Source: Leptolyngbya ohadii IS1
GTDB taxonomy: Bacteria > Cyanobacteriota > Cyanobacteriia > Elainellales > Elainellaceae
NCBI RefSeq assembly: GCF_002215035.1
Contig: NZ_NKFP01000004.1
Span: 931,726 to 995,725, forward strand
Reading direction: 5' to 3'
Length of the DNA: 64,000 nucleotides
Shown here: piece after piece, positions 55,464 to 63,763 of the stretch
How the letters are laid out: every line of letters begins with the position of its first letter
Numbering within the stretch: position 1 is the stretch's first letter
Program-made: the position numbers and the translations under genes
Notes under the pieces: generated by a model
Seen by the model: the letters and a program-made list of their open reading frames with translations, nothing else
Told to the model about the DNA's origin: nothing
Databases searched by the model: none

Positions 55464-56540
55464 TTAGACGAAAGAATTCGCCGTTGCAGGACCGTAGATA
55501 CCATCTGCAACCAGACCGACCGATCGCTGATAGGCAATCAGAGCCGCTTCCGTTGCCGAGCCGAAGTAGCCTGTAGCCAGACCAGGAGCCAGGAAACCCC
55601 GGTTGATCAGCTGTTGCTGAAGCGCCGTAACCGCAGAACCGCTATCGCCGAACCGCAGAGTACGGGTGGGTTCAGGATTGACCGGAACGAAACCCGTTAA
55701 TGCTCCAAAGGTTGCCGGACCTGCAATGCCATCTGCCGCCAGACCACTCGCGCTCTGGAAGCGAAGTACAGCATCCTCAGTCACAGGACCAAAGTAGCCC
55801 GTGGAAGCCCCGAAGAAATACCCTGCACTCCGCAGCAGATTTTGTAGTTCAGTGACGCGAGCACCGCTATCGCCGAACCGAACTGTACCGCTACCCGTAC
55901 CAGGATCGGGATTAACCTCAGGAAATCCTTCCAGCGCGCTCAGGGTTGATGGACCCGCAACGCCGTCAACAGATAATCCATTTGCTGCCTGGAAATTAAT
56001 CACTGCATTCTCAGTCAGCGAACCAAAGTAGCCCGTAACCGGAACGAAGTAGCCTGCGCTGTTGAGCAGGTTTTGCAGACGAGTCACTTCAGAACCGCTG
56101 CTGCCAAAGCTGAGGAAACCGCTACCGCCACCTGGATTAACCGGGCGGAATTCAAGTTCGCTGAGGGTTGCTGAACCCACAACGCCATCCGCAACTAGAC
56201 CGTTATCTGCCTGGAAATTGATGACTGCACTCTGGGTAACGCCGCCGAAGTAGCCCGTTGCCGTCCCCGAGAAGTAGCCCGCATTGCTGAGCAGATTCTG
56301 CACGTAGGTCACATCTGGACCGCTATCGCCAAGCCCGACCGGAAAAGCCTGAGCTTCGCCAGCGGACAAACCTAGCACAGCCGCCGCGCCAGCCGTACCT
56401 GCTACCACTGCCATCATTTGACCAGACACCTTCAGTTCAGGAACGGAAGGCAAATTCAGACCGTTCTGTACACAAACTAACTCTCTACTGTCAGAGCTTT
56501 CAAACTCTTCAGCAACTTGGAGATATCCAAACGTCTCCAT
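55464..56540 (-). CDS. Peptidoglycan-binding protein with four PG_binding_1 repeats
   Basis: 358 residues from the ATG at 56538-56540 (METFGYLQVAEEFESS), chosen because GAGGAG lies nine bases upstream and the N-terminus matches the paralogue at 54316; the longer frame to 56633 is not conserved. A hydrophobic segment (VVAGTAGAAAVLGLSAG) follows, ending EAQAFP. Then four peptidoglycan-binding repeats of about 65 residues, each of the form F-G-x-S/G-x2-V-x2-L/V-Q-x2-L...GYFG-x3-E-x-A-V...DG-x2-G-x-T, joined by short NP-rich linkers. The repeats are similar enough to suggest recent internal duplication. No enzymatic domain; likely a cell-wall binding protein. Confidence 0.87.
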   Translation of the reverse strand: METFGYLQVAEEFESSDSRELVCVQNGLNLPSVPELKVSGQMMAVVAGTAGAAAVLGLSAGEAQAFPVGLGDSGPDVTYVQNLLSNAGYFSGTATGYFGGVTQSAVINFQADNGLVADGVVGSATLSELEFRPVNPGGGSGFLSFGSSGSEVTRLQNLLNSAGYFVPVTGYFGSLTENAVINFQAANGLSVDGVAGPSTLSALEGFPEVNPDPGTGSGTVRFGDSGARVTELQNLLRSAGYFFGASTGYFGPVTEDAVLRFQSASGLAADGIAGPATFGALTGFVPVNPEPTRTLRFGDSGSAVTALQQQLINRGFLAPGLATGYFGSATEAALIAYQRSVGLVADGIYGPATANSFV

Positions 56541-58141
56541 ATTTACTTTCTCCTCAAAACACGAACTGCAAGGTAATCGCTCCCCGAAGAGAACAAGTCT
56601 GGAACCTAGACGCCTAACCCTGCGAAATGCCACCTTGCCCTGCTGATTGAAGCAGTCTTAAGAGTTAAACTTTCTTTCCAGAAACGCTCCCAGAAGAGAC
56701 ACTAAATCTAGCTTTATTCATTTATTCTACGAATAGCATGATTTTATGTATTGTGCAACGTGATTTAACTAATTTCTGCCCAAAATTTCTGTAGCCGAAA
56801 CTGCCTCGATCGCTCATTTAGAATTTGGTGCTTGTAGCCTGTCTCGTTTGCAAGAAAATTCATTTTCGCTGGAGACAAATTTAGAGTGACCAATTGGAAA
56901 TCGCCCTATTTTTCCCTGGTCAGAACACAGTCGAGTTCTTCGTTGTAATTTGTCTGATCAAGTCGTCGTTTCCCTGTCCAACACATGGAGATAGGACAGT
57001 GGTTAGAGCGGAATTCCGATTCGCTTACAAAACTCCTGGCTATCCTGCGACTGCCTTGAATCATTGGTTAATCAATTGCTTTTCGCATTGGTTCATTTGC
57101 CTCGATCGCTTCAAGAAATTGGAAATTGTCTCAGAGAAAATTAGTTCTCCTCGAAAAAGTACACACCAGGGGTAGGGACAAACTGCTCAACCAGGCGTTA
57201 CTGATCGCAAACCGAAAGAGCGATCGTAAGCTCCAGTTCTATCCCTGGAGGGACGCAAGAACTACAGAGGTTTAGTCGCAGATCGGGCACGGTACTAAAT
57301 CTAGAAAGTTTGTAGCAAGAGTTTTTAACTGCTTTTAACAGTTGTGAAGTCCCGATCAGCGCTGCTAATTCCTGTCCTTGCAGCTGCGTTTTTTCCCAGG
57401 TTAAGGTGCCCTTCTTTCCCCCTCTTGTAGCCTTGCTCTTAATCAAAACTTCGGATTTTGACCAGGCTGTTTTCGTAAGAGGTGACATCATCCTGCTTCA
57501 GACGGTTTGCTCCTGGAAGCCAGGACGGTCTCATTCTGTTGTGAATCTTGGCAATGTTTTCTGCCTGCTGCCCCGTTTGGCAGTTTTCACTTTCCTCCAC
57601 TTTTGCCCCAACCCAATCCCCCTATCCAGAAAGAACCTGTAAACGCCCTGCCCGAATTAACGTAAAAGAGGGCGAGACGATTGCCGCCAGAGTTAGCCCA
57701 GCGAGACGTGATTGGTGTGGATTCACTTAAGCCGGAGTTAAGAAAAATCAATTTATTTGGCTTTGCTTAGCGTGAACCTGGGATTCGCAATCCTGCCCCT
57801 AAATTTTGAATTGGTTCGATACTGCATTGTTGGGTGAGCGGATAAAATGGCAGTCCGAGGCTTTAAACAGGCTCTAAAGCTAAAGACTTAAGCGAGTTCA
57901 TTTCTTTCTATTGCGCGATCATGCCGCATCATTTTCGCGGCTCCCCTCATGAAAGACTGCGATCGAAATGCGTGAAGAGACTTGAGCAAAAAGTAGAAAT
58001 TAGGATATATTGACTAGTTAGTATATTTGTACCAACTTCTTTTCGCTTCATAAACCCGCTGTGGCTGCTTCCTTAAACAGCCTTGAATTCAGCATTAATT
58101 CAGCTTCAAGTTCATTGACTTTGCCCAGTTGAGACCCAGCT
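56541..58141. other. 1.6-kb region without a recognised gene
   Basis: Several open frames occur (plus 56894-57175, minus 57198-57491, plus 57406-57642), but none has a domain, signal peptide or ribosome-binding site that I recognise, and they overlap one another. A GCCGC-atcattttc-GCGGC hairpin is at 57923-57941. The lower GC content and long span leave room for an unrecognised non-coding RNA or decayed gene. Confidence 0.4.
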
Positions 58142-59071
58142 ATGCCCACTCAACGCCCAACTGCTTCGCCTATTCAGACTGCTTCATGGACTCATTCACT
58201 TCCGGAGCGGTTTTCTGTTTTTTCTGATTCCGATTTCCCTGAGGATTTCTCGAATCTGTCTGATCAGGAATTGCGCCTCTGGCAACAGTTTGAGGACGAA
58301 ATTTACTACCTTCATCAGCTTGCCGCTGAACAAGAAGCCGCCCTATTGCAGCTTATGAGTATGGTGGAGCAGCTCCAGGCAGATCGCGATCGCGCCAGCT
58401 CTGTTTGGGCGACAGATAATTTGGCGATAAATGATTTGGCGATAAATGATTTGGCGATAAATGATTTAGCGGCAGGTCAGCCTCTAGAGCCAGAGGTTGC
58501 TGGAAAGGTTGGGCAGCGAAGGGTTACAGAAGTTTTGCAAGTTGCTCAGCACCTTTTGGAGGGAATTGGTGGGGCAATTGTTTTGCTGGGAGTGGCAATT
58601 GGCGATCGAATTCACGCCTCCAGGAGCAATGCCTCAAGAGCTAATGTCTCAAAACGCAATGCCTCCAGGAGCAATGCCTCAAAACGCAAGGATCTAATCG
58701 ATGACCCAACCCCTGCTTCTGCTCACCGATTGATAGGGCTACGCCGCTGGGCTGTAAGTTCACCAGAAGGTTCATCAGATCGTTCTTCTGATTCAAAACT
58801 GCACTTGAAAGACTCAGAAGCAGACCCGATCGAAATTCTGCCTACGCTTCAGGAAGCCCTCACCCTTACTCTGGGTGCCGCCATTTTGCGGGTCATCCTG
58901 GATCACATCGTTCAGTTTTATCCGGCGCTCTGGTTTATTTCAGTTTTACTAATGGTTGTTCCTGCTGCCGTTGCTGTCTATCGAACCCACCGTTTTCCGC
59001 GCTCGGGGTTTCTTTGGGGCTTTCGGCTAACGCTGATTCTGGTAGGTCTGCTGTTGGGCAGGCGAATGTAG
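58142..59071 (+). CDS. Membrane protein with in-frame tandem repeats, unknown family
   Basis: 309 residues. The N-terminal 60 residues are acidic; residues 50-85 (WQQFEDEIYYLHQLAAEQEA and on) look like a coiled coil. Then a DLAIN-DLAIN-DLAIN repeat (about 94-108), a middle helix (VLQVAQHLLEGIGGAIVLLG) and a basic Ser/Asn/Arg/Lys repeat (SRSNASRANVSKRNASRSNA, about 160-182). The C-terminus has two or three membrane segments (LTLTLGAAILRVILDHIV, LWFISVLLMVVPAAVAVY, LTLILVGLLLG). I do not recognise the family. Both low-complexity parts come from DNA repeats. It stands alone, flanked by long gaps. Confidence 0.6.
   Translation: MPTQRPTASPIQTASWTHSLPERFSVFSDSDFPEDFSNLSDQELRLWQQFEDEIYYLHQLAAEQEAALLQLMSMVEQLQADRDRASSVWATDNLAINDLAINDLAINDLAAGQPLEPEVAGKVGQRRVTEVLQVAQHLLEGIGGAIVLLGVAIGDRIHASRSNASRANVSKRNASRSNASKRKDLIDDPTPASAHRLIGLRRWAVSSPEGSSDRSSDSKLHLKDSEADPIEILPTLQEALTLTLGAAILRVILDHIVQFYPALWFISVLLMVVPAAVAVYRTHRFPRSGFLWGFRLTLILVGLLLGRRM
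58419..58463. repeat. 15-bp in-frame tandem repeat (ATAAATGATTTGGCG)
   Basis: Three near-identical 15-bp units encode DLAIN repeats. The length is a multiple of three, so copy-number change would keep the frame. Confidence 0.75.
58614..58690. repeat. Degenerate in-frame repeat (AATGCCTCAA / AGGAGC units)
   Basis: Units like AGGAGCAATGCCTCAAAACG recur about four times and encode R/K-x-N-A/V-S. The repeat is imperfect and in frame within the gene at 58142. Confidence 0.65.
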
Positions 59072-59562
59072 AGGCGATCAGGTTAAAGCCTGAGATTGAA
59101 TTGCTGACCCGATCGATTTCCCTACTCAGTAATTTTGACCTGCTTTCTGCCTGATTCACTCTTGCTGACTGACCTTTACTGCCTCTCTTTTATCCTTGTC
59201 CTTTTTTGACTGCCTCTCTATATAATCTCTGCTCTCTTGTTCTCTATATATTGATGAGATATTGATGGAACTTATGAATTCCTAGTCCGTGCATTCCCTA
59301 GAAGTTCCCCCAGGCTAGAACGGGTGTTCAGTTCTCCTGCTCTGCCCGTTCTCCTGCTCTGCTCTGCTTGAGTCTGTGCCGAGTATGTAGTGCCAATGAT
59401 CGTGTATCAAATGCTACTGCTCTTCTAGCAATTGCAAAGCGAAGCAGTCTGGAGCAGATTGAAATTAGTAGTACAAAAAGAGGCTTTAAGGCATAGAATT
59501 ACCGTTTATTATGGCTTGCGTCATGGTACAGATTCTTTAATCTACTGCGGAAGTAACAAGCA
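59072..59562. other. Intergenic region between the repeat protein and the lipoprotein genes
   Basis: 491 bp. TATAAT (59221-59226) lies only nine bases after TTGACT, so it is not a standard promoter. Pyrimidine-rich tracts (TCTCTGCTCTCTTGTTCTCT) occur. Nothing else recognised. Confidence 0.4.
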
Positions 59563-60030
59563 ATGAGGTGGTTTTGCAGGTCGGGTTTCAGGGCAAGCAT
59601 TCTCGCTGTTCTGCTGCTGTTTCAGGTGGGCTGTGCATCTGAGCAATCGTCTACGCCCCTAACACGCACAATTCAAATTCAGCAAACCTGGCAGCTTCAA
59701 CCTGGAGACACGATCGCTAACTATGCGGTGGTGGCTGGCTTAGGCGATATTTCGATTCGCCTTGGGGGGAATTCGGTCTATGCCCCGTTTGATGGGGAAG
59801 TTCAGAAGAATGTGGCGGACTGTGTGCTGTTCTCCAGTGCTGATGTGCCCGCCTATCTGTTTCGTTTGTGTGGCTTGAATCAGCCGCGTGTTGGCACAAT
59901 CACTCAGGGACAGGCGATCGGCTCTGGCGAATTCGTTCACATTGCAACGCTCCGCAAACAGCCCGAAGGAACCTGGGCAATGGTGGAACCTGCACAAGAT
60001 ATCCTCGAAAAATTACTGGGTAACTCCTAG
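59563..60030 (+). CDS. Predicted lipoprotein, unknown family
   Basis: 155 residues. A basic N-terminus and hydrophobic core (FRASILAVLLLFQVGCASEQ) carry the lipobox FQVGC with Cys24, so the mature protein should be lipid-anchored. The remainder is a small beta-rich domain: TIANYAVVAGLGDISIRLGG, VYAPFDGEVQKN and VGTITQGQAIGSGEFVHIAT. The last part slightly recalls a biotinyl-lipoyl or peptidase M23-like barrel (APFDGEV, G-x-I-x-x-GQAIG), but no catalytic residues are seen. Family not recognised. It precedes rlpA in the same direction with a 548-bp gap. Confidence 0.65.
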   Translation: MRWFCRSGFRASILAVLLLFQVGCASEQSSTPLTRTIQIQQTWQLQPGDTIANYAVVAGLGDISIRLGGNSVYAPFDGEVQKNVADCVLFSSADVPAYLFRLCGLNQPRVGTITQGQAIGSGEFVHIATLRKQPEGTWAMVEPAQDILEKLLGNS

Positions 60031-60467
60031 TTCTGCTTTGAGGCGTCCGTATTGCGAGTCGCGATCGCTTAGCTTTGAGTAATAATTGTGTCCAAAAGCT
60101 TCAGGCAATAATACGGAAGTTTGCATAAGTTCAGAGAAGACAACCGTGGCTTTACCTTCCTAAAAAACGAAGTGACCGGATCGGGATCAACGATCCCCAG
60201 TTCAGCCCTGTGCTGTCCCTGCGACTCAAATGCAGGCAGTTCTGCGCTTCCAACCTCCCAACATAGCCCTCAGAAGTTAAAAGATGTGAAAAATTGTATA
60301 AAGTTTTCATGAAGTCAAACTTGCCTCAAAACTACTCAAGACTAGAACTGGCACAAGTTTGAGCTGTTTTTTGTTTATAAAGTTTGTGTAAAGATGTGGC
60401 GGTTTGGAAAGTGTCCCTGATCCCCAGAGCAAAAACTTCATGTTAGTCTGTTGCAGTTGCGTAACCA
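60031..60467. other. Upstream part of the lipoprotein-rlpA intergenic region
   Basis: A short plus-strand frame (60121-60312) has no recognisable features. AT-rich sequence near 60290-60390 (AAAGTTTTCATG, TTTTTTGTTTATAAAGTTTG) may hold the promoter for the structured leader that follows. Confidence 0.4.
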
Positions 60468-60556
60468 GGAGTGAACACGTAACGAGTATGAGTTAGCCCG
60501 GAAATGACTGACCCTTGTTAGTCCCTCTGTTTTCCGGAAACCCTGGCTCACTCTCC
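60468..60556 (+). other. Structured RNA leader before rlpA
   Basis: Three nested stems can be drawn. Outer: GAGTGA (60469-60474) with TCACTC (60548-60553). Middle: CCGGAAA (60498-60504) with TTTCCGG (60531-60537). Inner: GACTGAC (60506-60512) with GTTAGTC (60517-60523), one G-U and a CCTT loop. The outer stem ends 25 bases before the rlpA ATG. CCAGG/CCTGG offers an alternative outer pairing. It did not match a riboswitch class that I know, including the ydaO (c-di-AMP) type that precedes some cell-wall genes. Confidence 0.55.
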
Positions 60557-60578
60557 ATGTACCATTCACGATGGACGT

Positions 60579-61754
60579 ATGAACCATAAAATTTTGAGCG
60601 GTCTGACTGCCGCTACCCTGTTGGTAACCACGCTAGGACTTGTTCCCTTCAGCCAAATTACTCAACAGCCTGCGGTTGCAGACGAAACCTCAGAAGCCGA
60701 TGTTCCTACAACAGCATCGTTGTCTCAGGAGGCATCTGTTTTAACCCCGACCGACGTTCCGAATTCTGAAGCAGTTGCTCCAGAGCAGGTCGCAGTCAAA
60801 GTTGGGGAGTACCAGTCCCAGGAAACCCGTGTGGATAATGCAGCAATTGCCAGCATTTACGCGCACGAGCAGGACGGACGACAAGCGGCTACAGTCTATG
60901 TTCGCAATATCCCTGTCCTCACGTTCCTGGATTCGAGTTCGGTGGATTCGCCCGGTCAGTCAGCAGCCTCTAATCCGGCAGCTAATTCCTCTGGAGCCGA
61001 GCAATCTGGAGTCAAAGTTGCGAGTGTCCAAAGCCAGCACGAGACTTCTACAAGCTCTGGTTCCCAGAATCCTCAAATTGCCCATGCCGCTGCAAAGGCA
61101 GATGGATCGGCTGAGGTTTCAGTGAATCCCAGCGATCCGGTTTGGCGGGCAACTACGATCGCCGCACGGCTCAATCAGCTTTATCGGGATAACTTCAACG
61201 CCACTGAATTGACCGCTGCCTGGGATGGCGATCGGCAGCGCTACGAGATTCGGGCAGGCAATGAAGAACTGGTTGAAATCGGCGATAGCGCAATTTTGCC
61301 CGACACCACCAACAATCCTGCGGAAGACGTCCTCCAGGCAACGAACCGTCTCCGCCGTCAGATTAGCAACGCCCCGCCAGTGGACACCATTTCTGGAGAT
61401 CCGCGCACACGAGTTAGCCGGATTTCCTTTGGCTCAATCCAAATGGCGTTTTCCGGAATGGCATCCTGGTATGGTCCTGGCTTCAATGGCAACCGCAGTG
61501 CCAGCGGTGAAGTTTTCAACCAGGAAGCCCTGACCGCAGCCCATCCTTCCTTACCATTTGGAACGCAGGTGCGCGTCACCAACATGGATACCGGACTCTC
61601 GGTCGTGGTTCGGATTAACGATCGCGGTCCCTACTCTCACGGTCGCGTAATTGACCTTTCAGCGGGAGCTGCACGGGTCATCGGGCTGATGAGTTCAGGC
61701 GTGGCTCCGGTTAGCCTCCAGGTACTCGGCGTCGCAACCGCCTCAAATCGATAG
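60579..61754 (+). CDS. rlpA: RlpA-family septal ring lytic transglycosylase/rare lipoprotein A-like protein
   Basis: 391 residues. A signal peptide (hydrophobic core LTAATLLVTTLGLVPF) exports it. Residues about 35-280 are a Ser/Ala/Gln-rich region, with a helical domain near VWRATTIAARLNQLYRDNFN. The C-terminal 100 residues form the double-psi beta-barrel of RlpA: GMASWYGPGFNGNRSASGE, TAAHPSLPFGTQVRVTNMD and INDRGPYSHGRVIDLSAGAA, with the catalytic-type Asp in NDRGP. Pseudomonas RlpA cleaves stem-less glycan strands at the septum; no SPOR domain is seen here, so septal targeting may differ. No lipobox was recognised. A structured leader precedes the gene. Confidence 0.85.
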   Translation: MNHKILSGLTAATLLVTTLGLVPFSQITQQPAVADETSEADVPTTASLSQEASVLTPTDVPNSEAVAPEQVAVKVGEYQSQETRVDNAAIASIYAHEQDGRQAATVYVRNIPVLTFLDSSSVDSPGQSAASNPAANSSGAEQSGVKVASVQSQHETSTSSGSQNPQIAHAAAKADGSAEVSVNPSDPVWRATTIAARLNQLYRDNFNATELTAAWDGDRQRYEIRAGNEELVEIGDSAILPDTTNNPAEDVLQATNRLRRQISNAPPVDTISGDPRTRVSRISFGSIQMAFSGMASWYGPGFNGNRSASGEVFNQEALTAAHPSLPFGTQVRVTNMDTGLSVVVRINDRGPYSHGRVIDLSAGAARVIGLMSSGVAPVSLQVLGVATASNR

Positions 61755-61869
61755 TACTCTGCTTAACGAAACAGACCGATTACAAGCTGAGCAGGCTTGG
61801 ACAGTTAACGCTTAACGAAACGCTAAACGCAACTTCACTCCTGGTTCTTGTCCGAGATATTTGTCCAAA

Positions 61870-61908
61870 TTAGCTGTCCGAATCAGCTATCCGAATTAGC
61901 TATCCGAG
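61870..61908. repeat. 13-bp tandem repeat, three units
   Basis: TTAGCTGTCCGAA, TCAGCTATCCGAA, TTAGCTATCCGAG in succession. GAGATATTTGTC also flanks the array on both sides, suggesting a larger duplicated unit. Confidence 0.7.
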
Positions 61909-62009
61909 ATATTTGTCTAAAACTTCTATCTGGGATATTTCTATCAAAGCTTAGGGAATGAGGGAATGGCATCCCTCCTTCGACGGGCTGTTGATCAATA
62001 TCAATGCGT

Positions 62010-62031
62010 GGGGCAGGTTTGCCCCTTTTTT
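62010..62031 (+). terminator. Rho-independent terminator downstream of rlpA
   Basis: GGGGCA-ggtt-TGCCCC followed by T6 (62026-62031). It lies 255 bp after the rlpA stop and 40 bp before the end of the convergent photolyase gene. Confidence 0.8.
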
Positions 62032-62072
62032 CTTTCTTTCTGGCGTTGCTGATCAGACAGATTGCTCTGAAA

Positions 62073-63737
62073 CTACACCAGCTCGTTCAAAAAACTCAAC
62101 TGAATCACGCCATCATCTTTCTTTTTACGGCTGGATTTGCGGCGTGGTTTTCTTGGGCGGGGCTGGATTTCGACGTGGGCAACAAACCAGGTGCGTAATG
62201 CCTTCGCCTCCTCCGGATCAAGCTGTTCCAGATCGATCGCCTCTGGGTACAAATCCCGTTCCGGCAAAGAAGCCCAGCCTACCTCGGACGAAAAGCGATC
62301 GCTGCCAAAAGGGACGATTGATTCTGGCAGAGTTGCCAGGTAGGGAATTAAATTATCCTGCTGAAGGAATTTCTGGCGCTGCTGCTCTAGCTGCTTGACG
62401 CGACGCTGCCTTGCCGTGCGGTAGTCCAGAATCGGGCGCGGATAATTTTTGAGCGGTGGGGGGGAACCCAGTTCAGCGGGGGAAAGGTGAGCGACTTCGG
62501 GAACCCATTGCTTAATGAACTCCCCTTTCGGGTCACAGCGATCGACCGCCACCTGCTCCGGGTTGTAAATGCGCGTCCAGGTTTTATCGACGCAGTGCGT
62601 AACCCCTGCCTGCATTGCCCACTGGTAATGATCGATCGGGCAGTCGCCATCAATTAAATGACGCATAAAGTGAAGCGCACCATAGCGCCAGTCCATGCCC
62701 AGCAAATTGCTGAGAAAGCTGGAATAGAAAGCCCGCGATCGAAAATTGAGCTGCTTCCAGCCGCCTGTTGCCAGCAGACACCGTGCCGCCGCATCCACGA
62801 TCGGAAATCCGGTTTGCCCTTCCTGCCATGCCTGGTAAAGGTCTTCGTCAAACTCCCAGCCGTCCTCGTCAAAGACCGAATAGAGCGATCGCAGTTCGAG
62901 CTGGGGCAAATAGCGAAACCGCTGGGCAAAGCCACTCCCCCACCGCAGTCGGGCAATTAACTGCTGACGGCTTCTCTGGACTTTCGGACTTTCGGACGAG
63001 CGGAGGGATTCGGCGGTCTGATAGCATTCCCGCACCGAAATCGCCCCAAATTTAATGTAGGGGCTGAGTCCCGTGGTGGCTTCTGCGCCGGGATAGGACA
63101 ACTGCCAGTAATAGCGATCGGTTTTTTCCGCCAGAAATTCCTGAAGCTGTTGCCGAGCGGCGATCGTGCCTCCGGGGGGAATGGGCTTCTGGTCTGCGGT
63201 GAGTTCCAGTTCCGCAAGGGTTGGAATCGGCTCGCTGGAAATATCTTCCGGGACATCGATGCGGGTAGGGGTGGGGATGAGTTCTTGCCGCATATCGCCG
63301 TACCAGAAATCCCGATAGTCGGGATAGGTCATCAGGTCAGCGGTTCCGGCACTAGGTTCAAACCAGCGGATTTTCATATCCGATTCTGCCAGGGCACGGT
63401 TTAGCCTTGCGTCTCGAACCCGTCCGTAAATTCGCTCATAGTCAATATACGCATAAATTCCTTCCGCCTGGGTTTCCCGCAAAAGCTGAGGTAAAACCTC
63501 GACCGGATCGCCATAGCGAAGAATGAGTTTGCCACCCCGATCGCGCAACTCCTGATCCAGCGCAGACAGGCATTCCAGCATAAACGCCACCCTCGACGGC
63601 GCGGTTTCCGGGTGATGCAGCAGAGCGCGATCGAAGATGAACACAGGAATGACTGCCCCTCGAAGTGCGGCACGCCGCAAAGGAGCATGATCGCTAATGC
63701 GAAGATCTCGACGGAACCAGACGATCGTGCGGGGCAT
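62073..63737 (-). CDS. phr: Deoxyribodipyrimidine photolyase (cryptochrome/photolyase family)
   Basis: 554-residue flavoprotein that splits UV-induced pyrimidine dimers with blue light. The N-terminal antenna domain starts IVWFRRDLRISDHAPLRRAA. The FAD-binding catalytic domain has TGLSPYIKFGAISVRE, RLRWGSGFAQRF, GFPIVDAAARCLLATGGW and RAFYSSFLSNLLGMDWRYGA, then QWAMQAGVTHC and R-I-YNPE. These are the family's FAD- and DNA-contact segments, and the tryptophans needed for electron transfer are present. A basic Arg/Lys-rich tail of about 30 residues (RPRKPRRKSSRKKKDD) is longer than usual. Length is slightly above the normal 470-500. Antenna cofactor not determinable. The partial oxygenase gene lies 26 bp upstream on the same strand. 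Confidence 0.93.
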   Translation of the reverse strand: MPRTIVWFRRDLRISDHAPLRRAALRGAVIPVFIFDRALLHHPETAPSRVAFMLECLSALDQELRDRGGKLILRYGDPVEVLPQLLRETQAEGIYAYIDYERIYGRVRDARLNRALAESDMKIRWFEPSAGTADLMTYPDYRDFWYGDMRQELIPTPTRIDVPEDISSEPIPTLAELELTADQKPIPPGGTIAARQQLQEFLAEKTDRYYWQLSYPGAEATTGLSPYIKFGAISVRECYQTAESLRSSESPKVQRSRQQLIARLRWGSGFAQRFRYLPQLELRSLYSVFDEDGWEFDEDLYQAWQEGQTGFPIVDAAARCLLATGGWKQLNFRSRAFYSSFLSNLLGMDWRYGALHFMRHLIDGDCPIDHYQWAMQAGVTHCVDKTWTRIYNPEQVAVDRCDPKGEFIKQWVPEVAHLSPAELGSPPPLKNYPRPILDYRTARQRRVKQLEQQRQKFLQQDNLIPYLATLPESIVPFGSDRFSSEVGWASLPERDLYPEAIDLEQLDPEEAKALRTWFVAHVEIQPRPRKPRRKSSRKKKDDGVIQLSFLNELV

Positions 63738-63763
63738 GGGTGGGAGTTATCTTGAAACTATCT

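Larger units (their letters stand above)
61755..62072. other. Intergenic region between convergent rlpA and photolyase genes
   Basis: 318 bp containing a 13-bp tandem repeat (61870-61908), a GAGGGA-atggca-TCCCTC hairpin (61960-61977) and a strong terminator (62010-62031). Confidence 0.55.

Noticed and set aside
57198-57491. 97-codon minus-strand open frame in the 1.6-kb gap
   Set aside because: Not recognisable, overlaps other frames, no supporting start signal; left as unresolved sequence.
59206-59226. Promoter TTGACT...TATAAT upstream of the lipoprotein gene
   Set aside because: Only nine bases separate the boxes, too short for a sigma-70 promoter.
61958-62398. 146-codon plus-strand frame overlapping the photolyase 3' end
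   Set aside because: It is antisense to a clear photolyase gene and contains a terminator hairpin.
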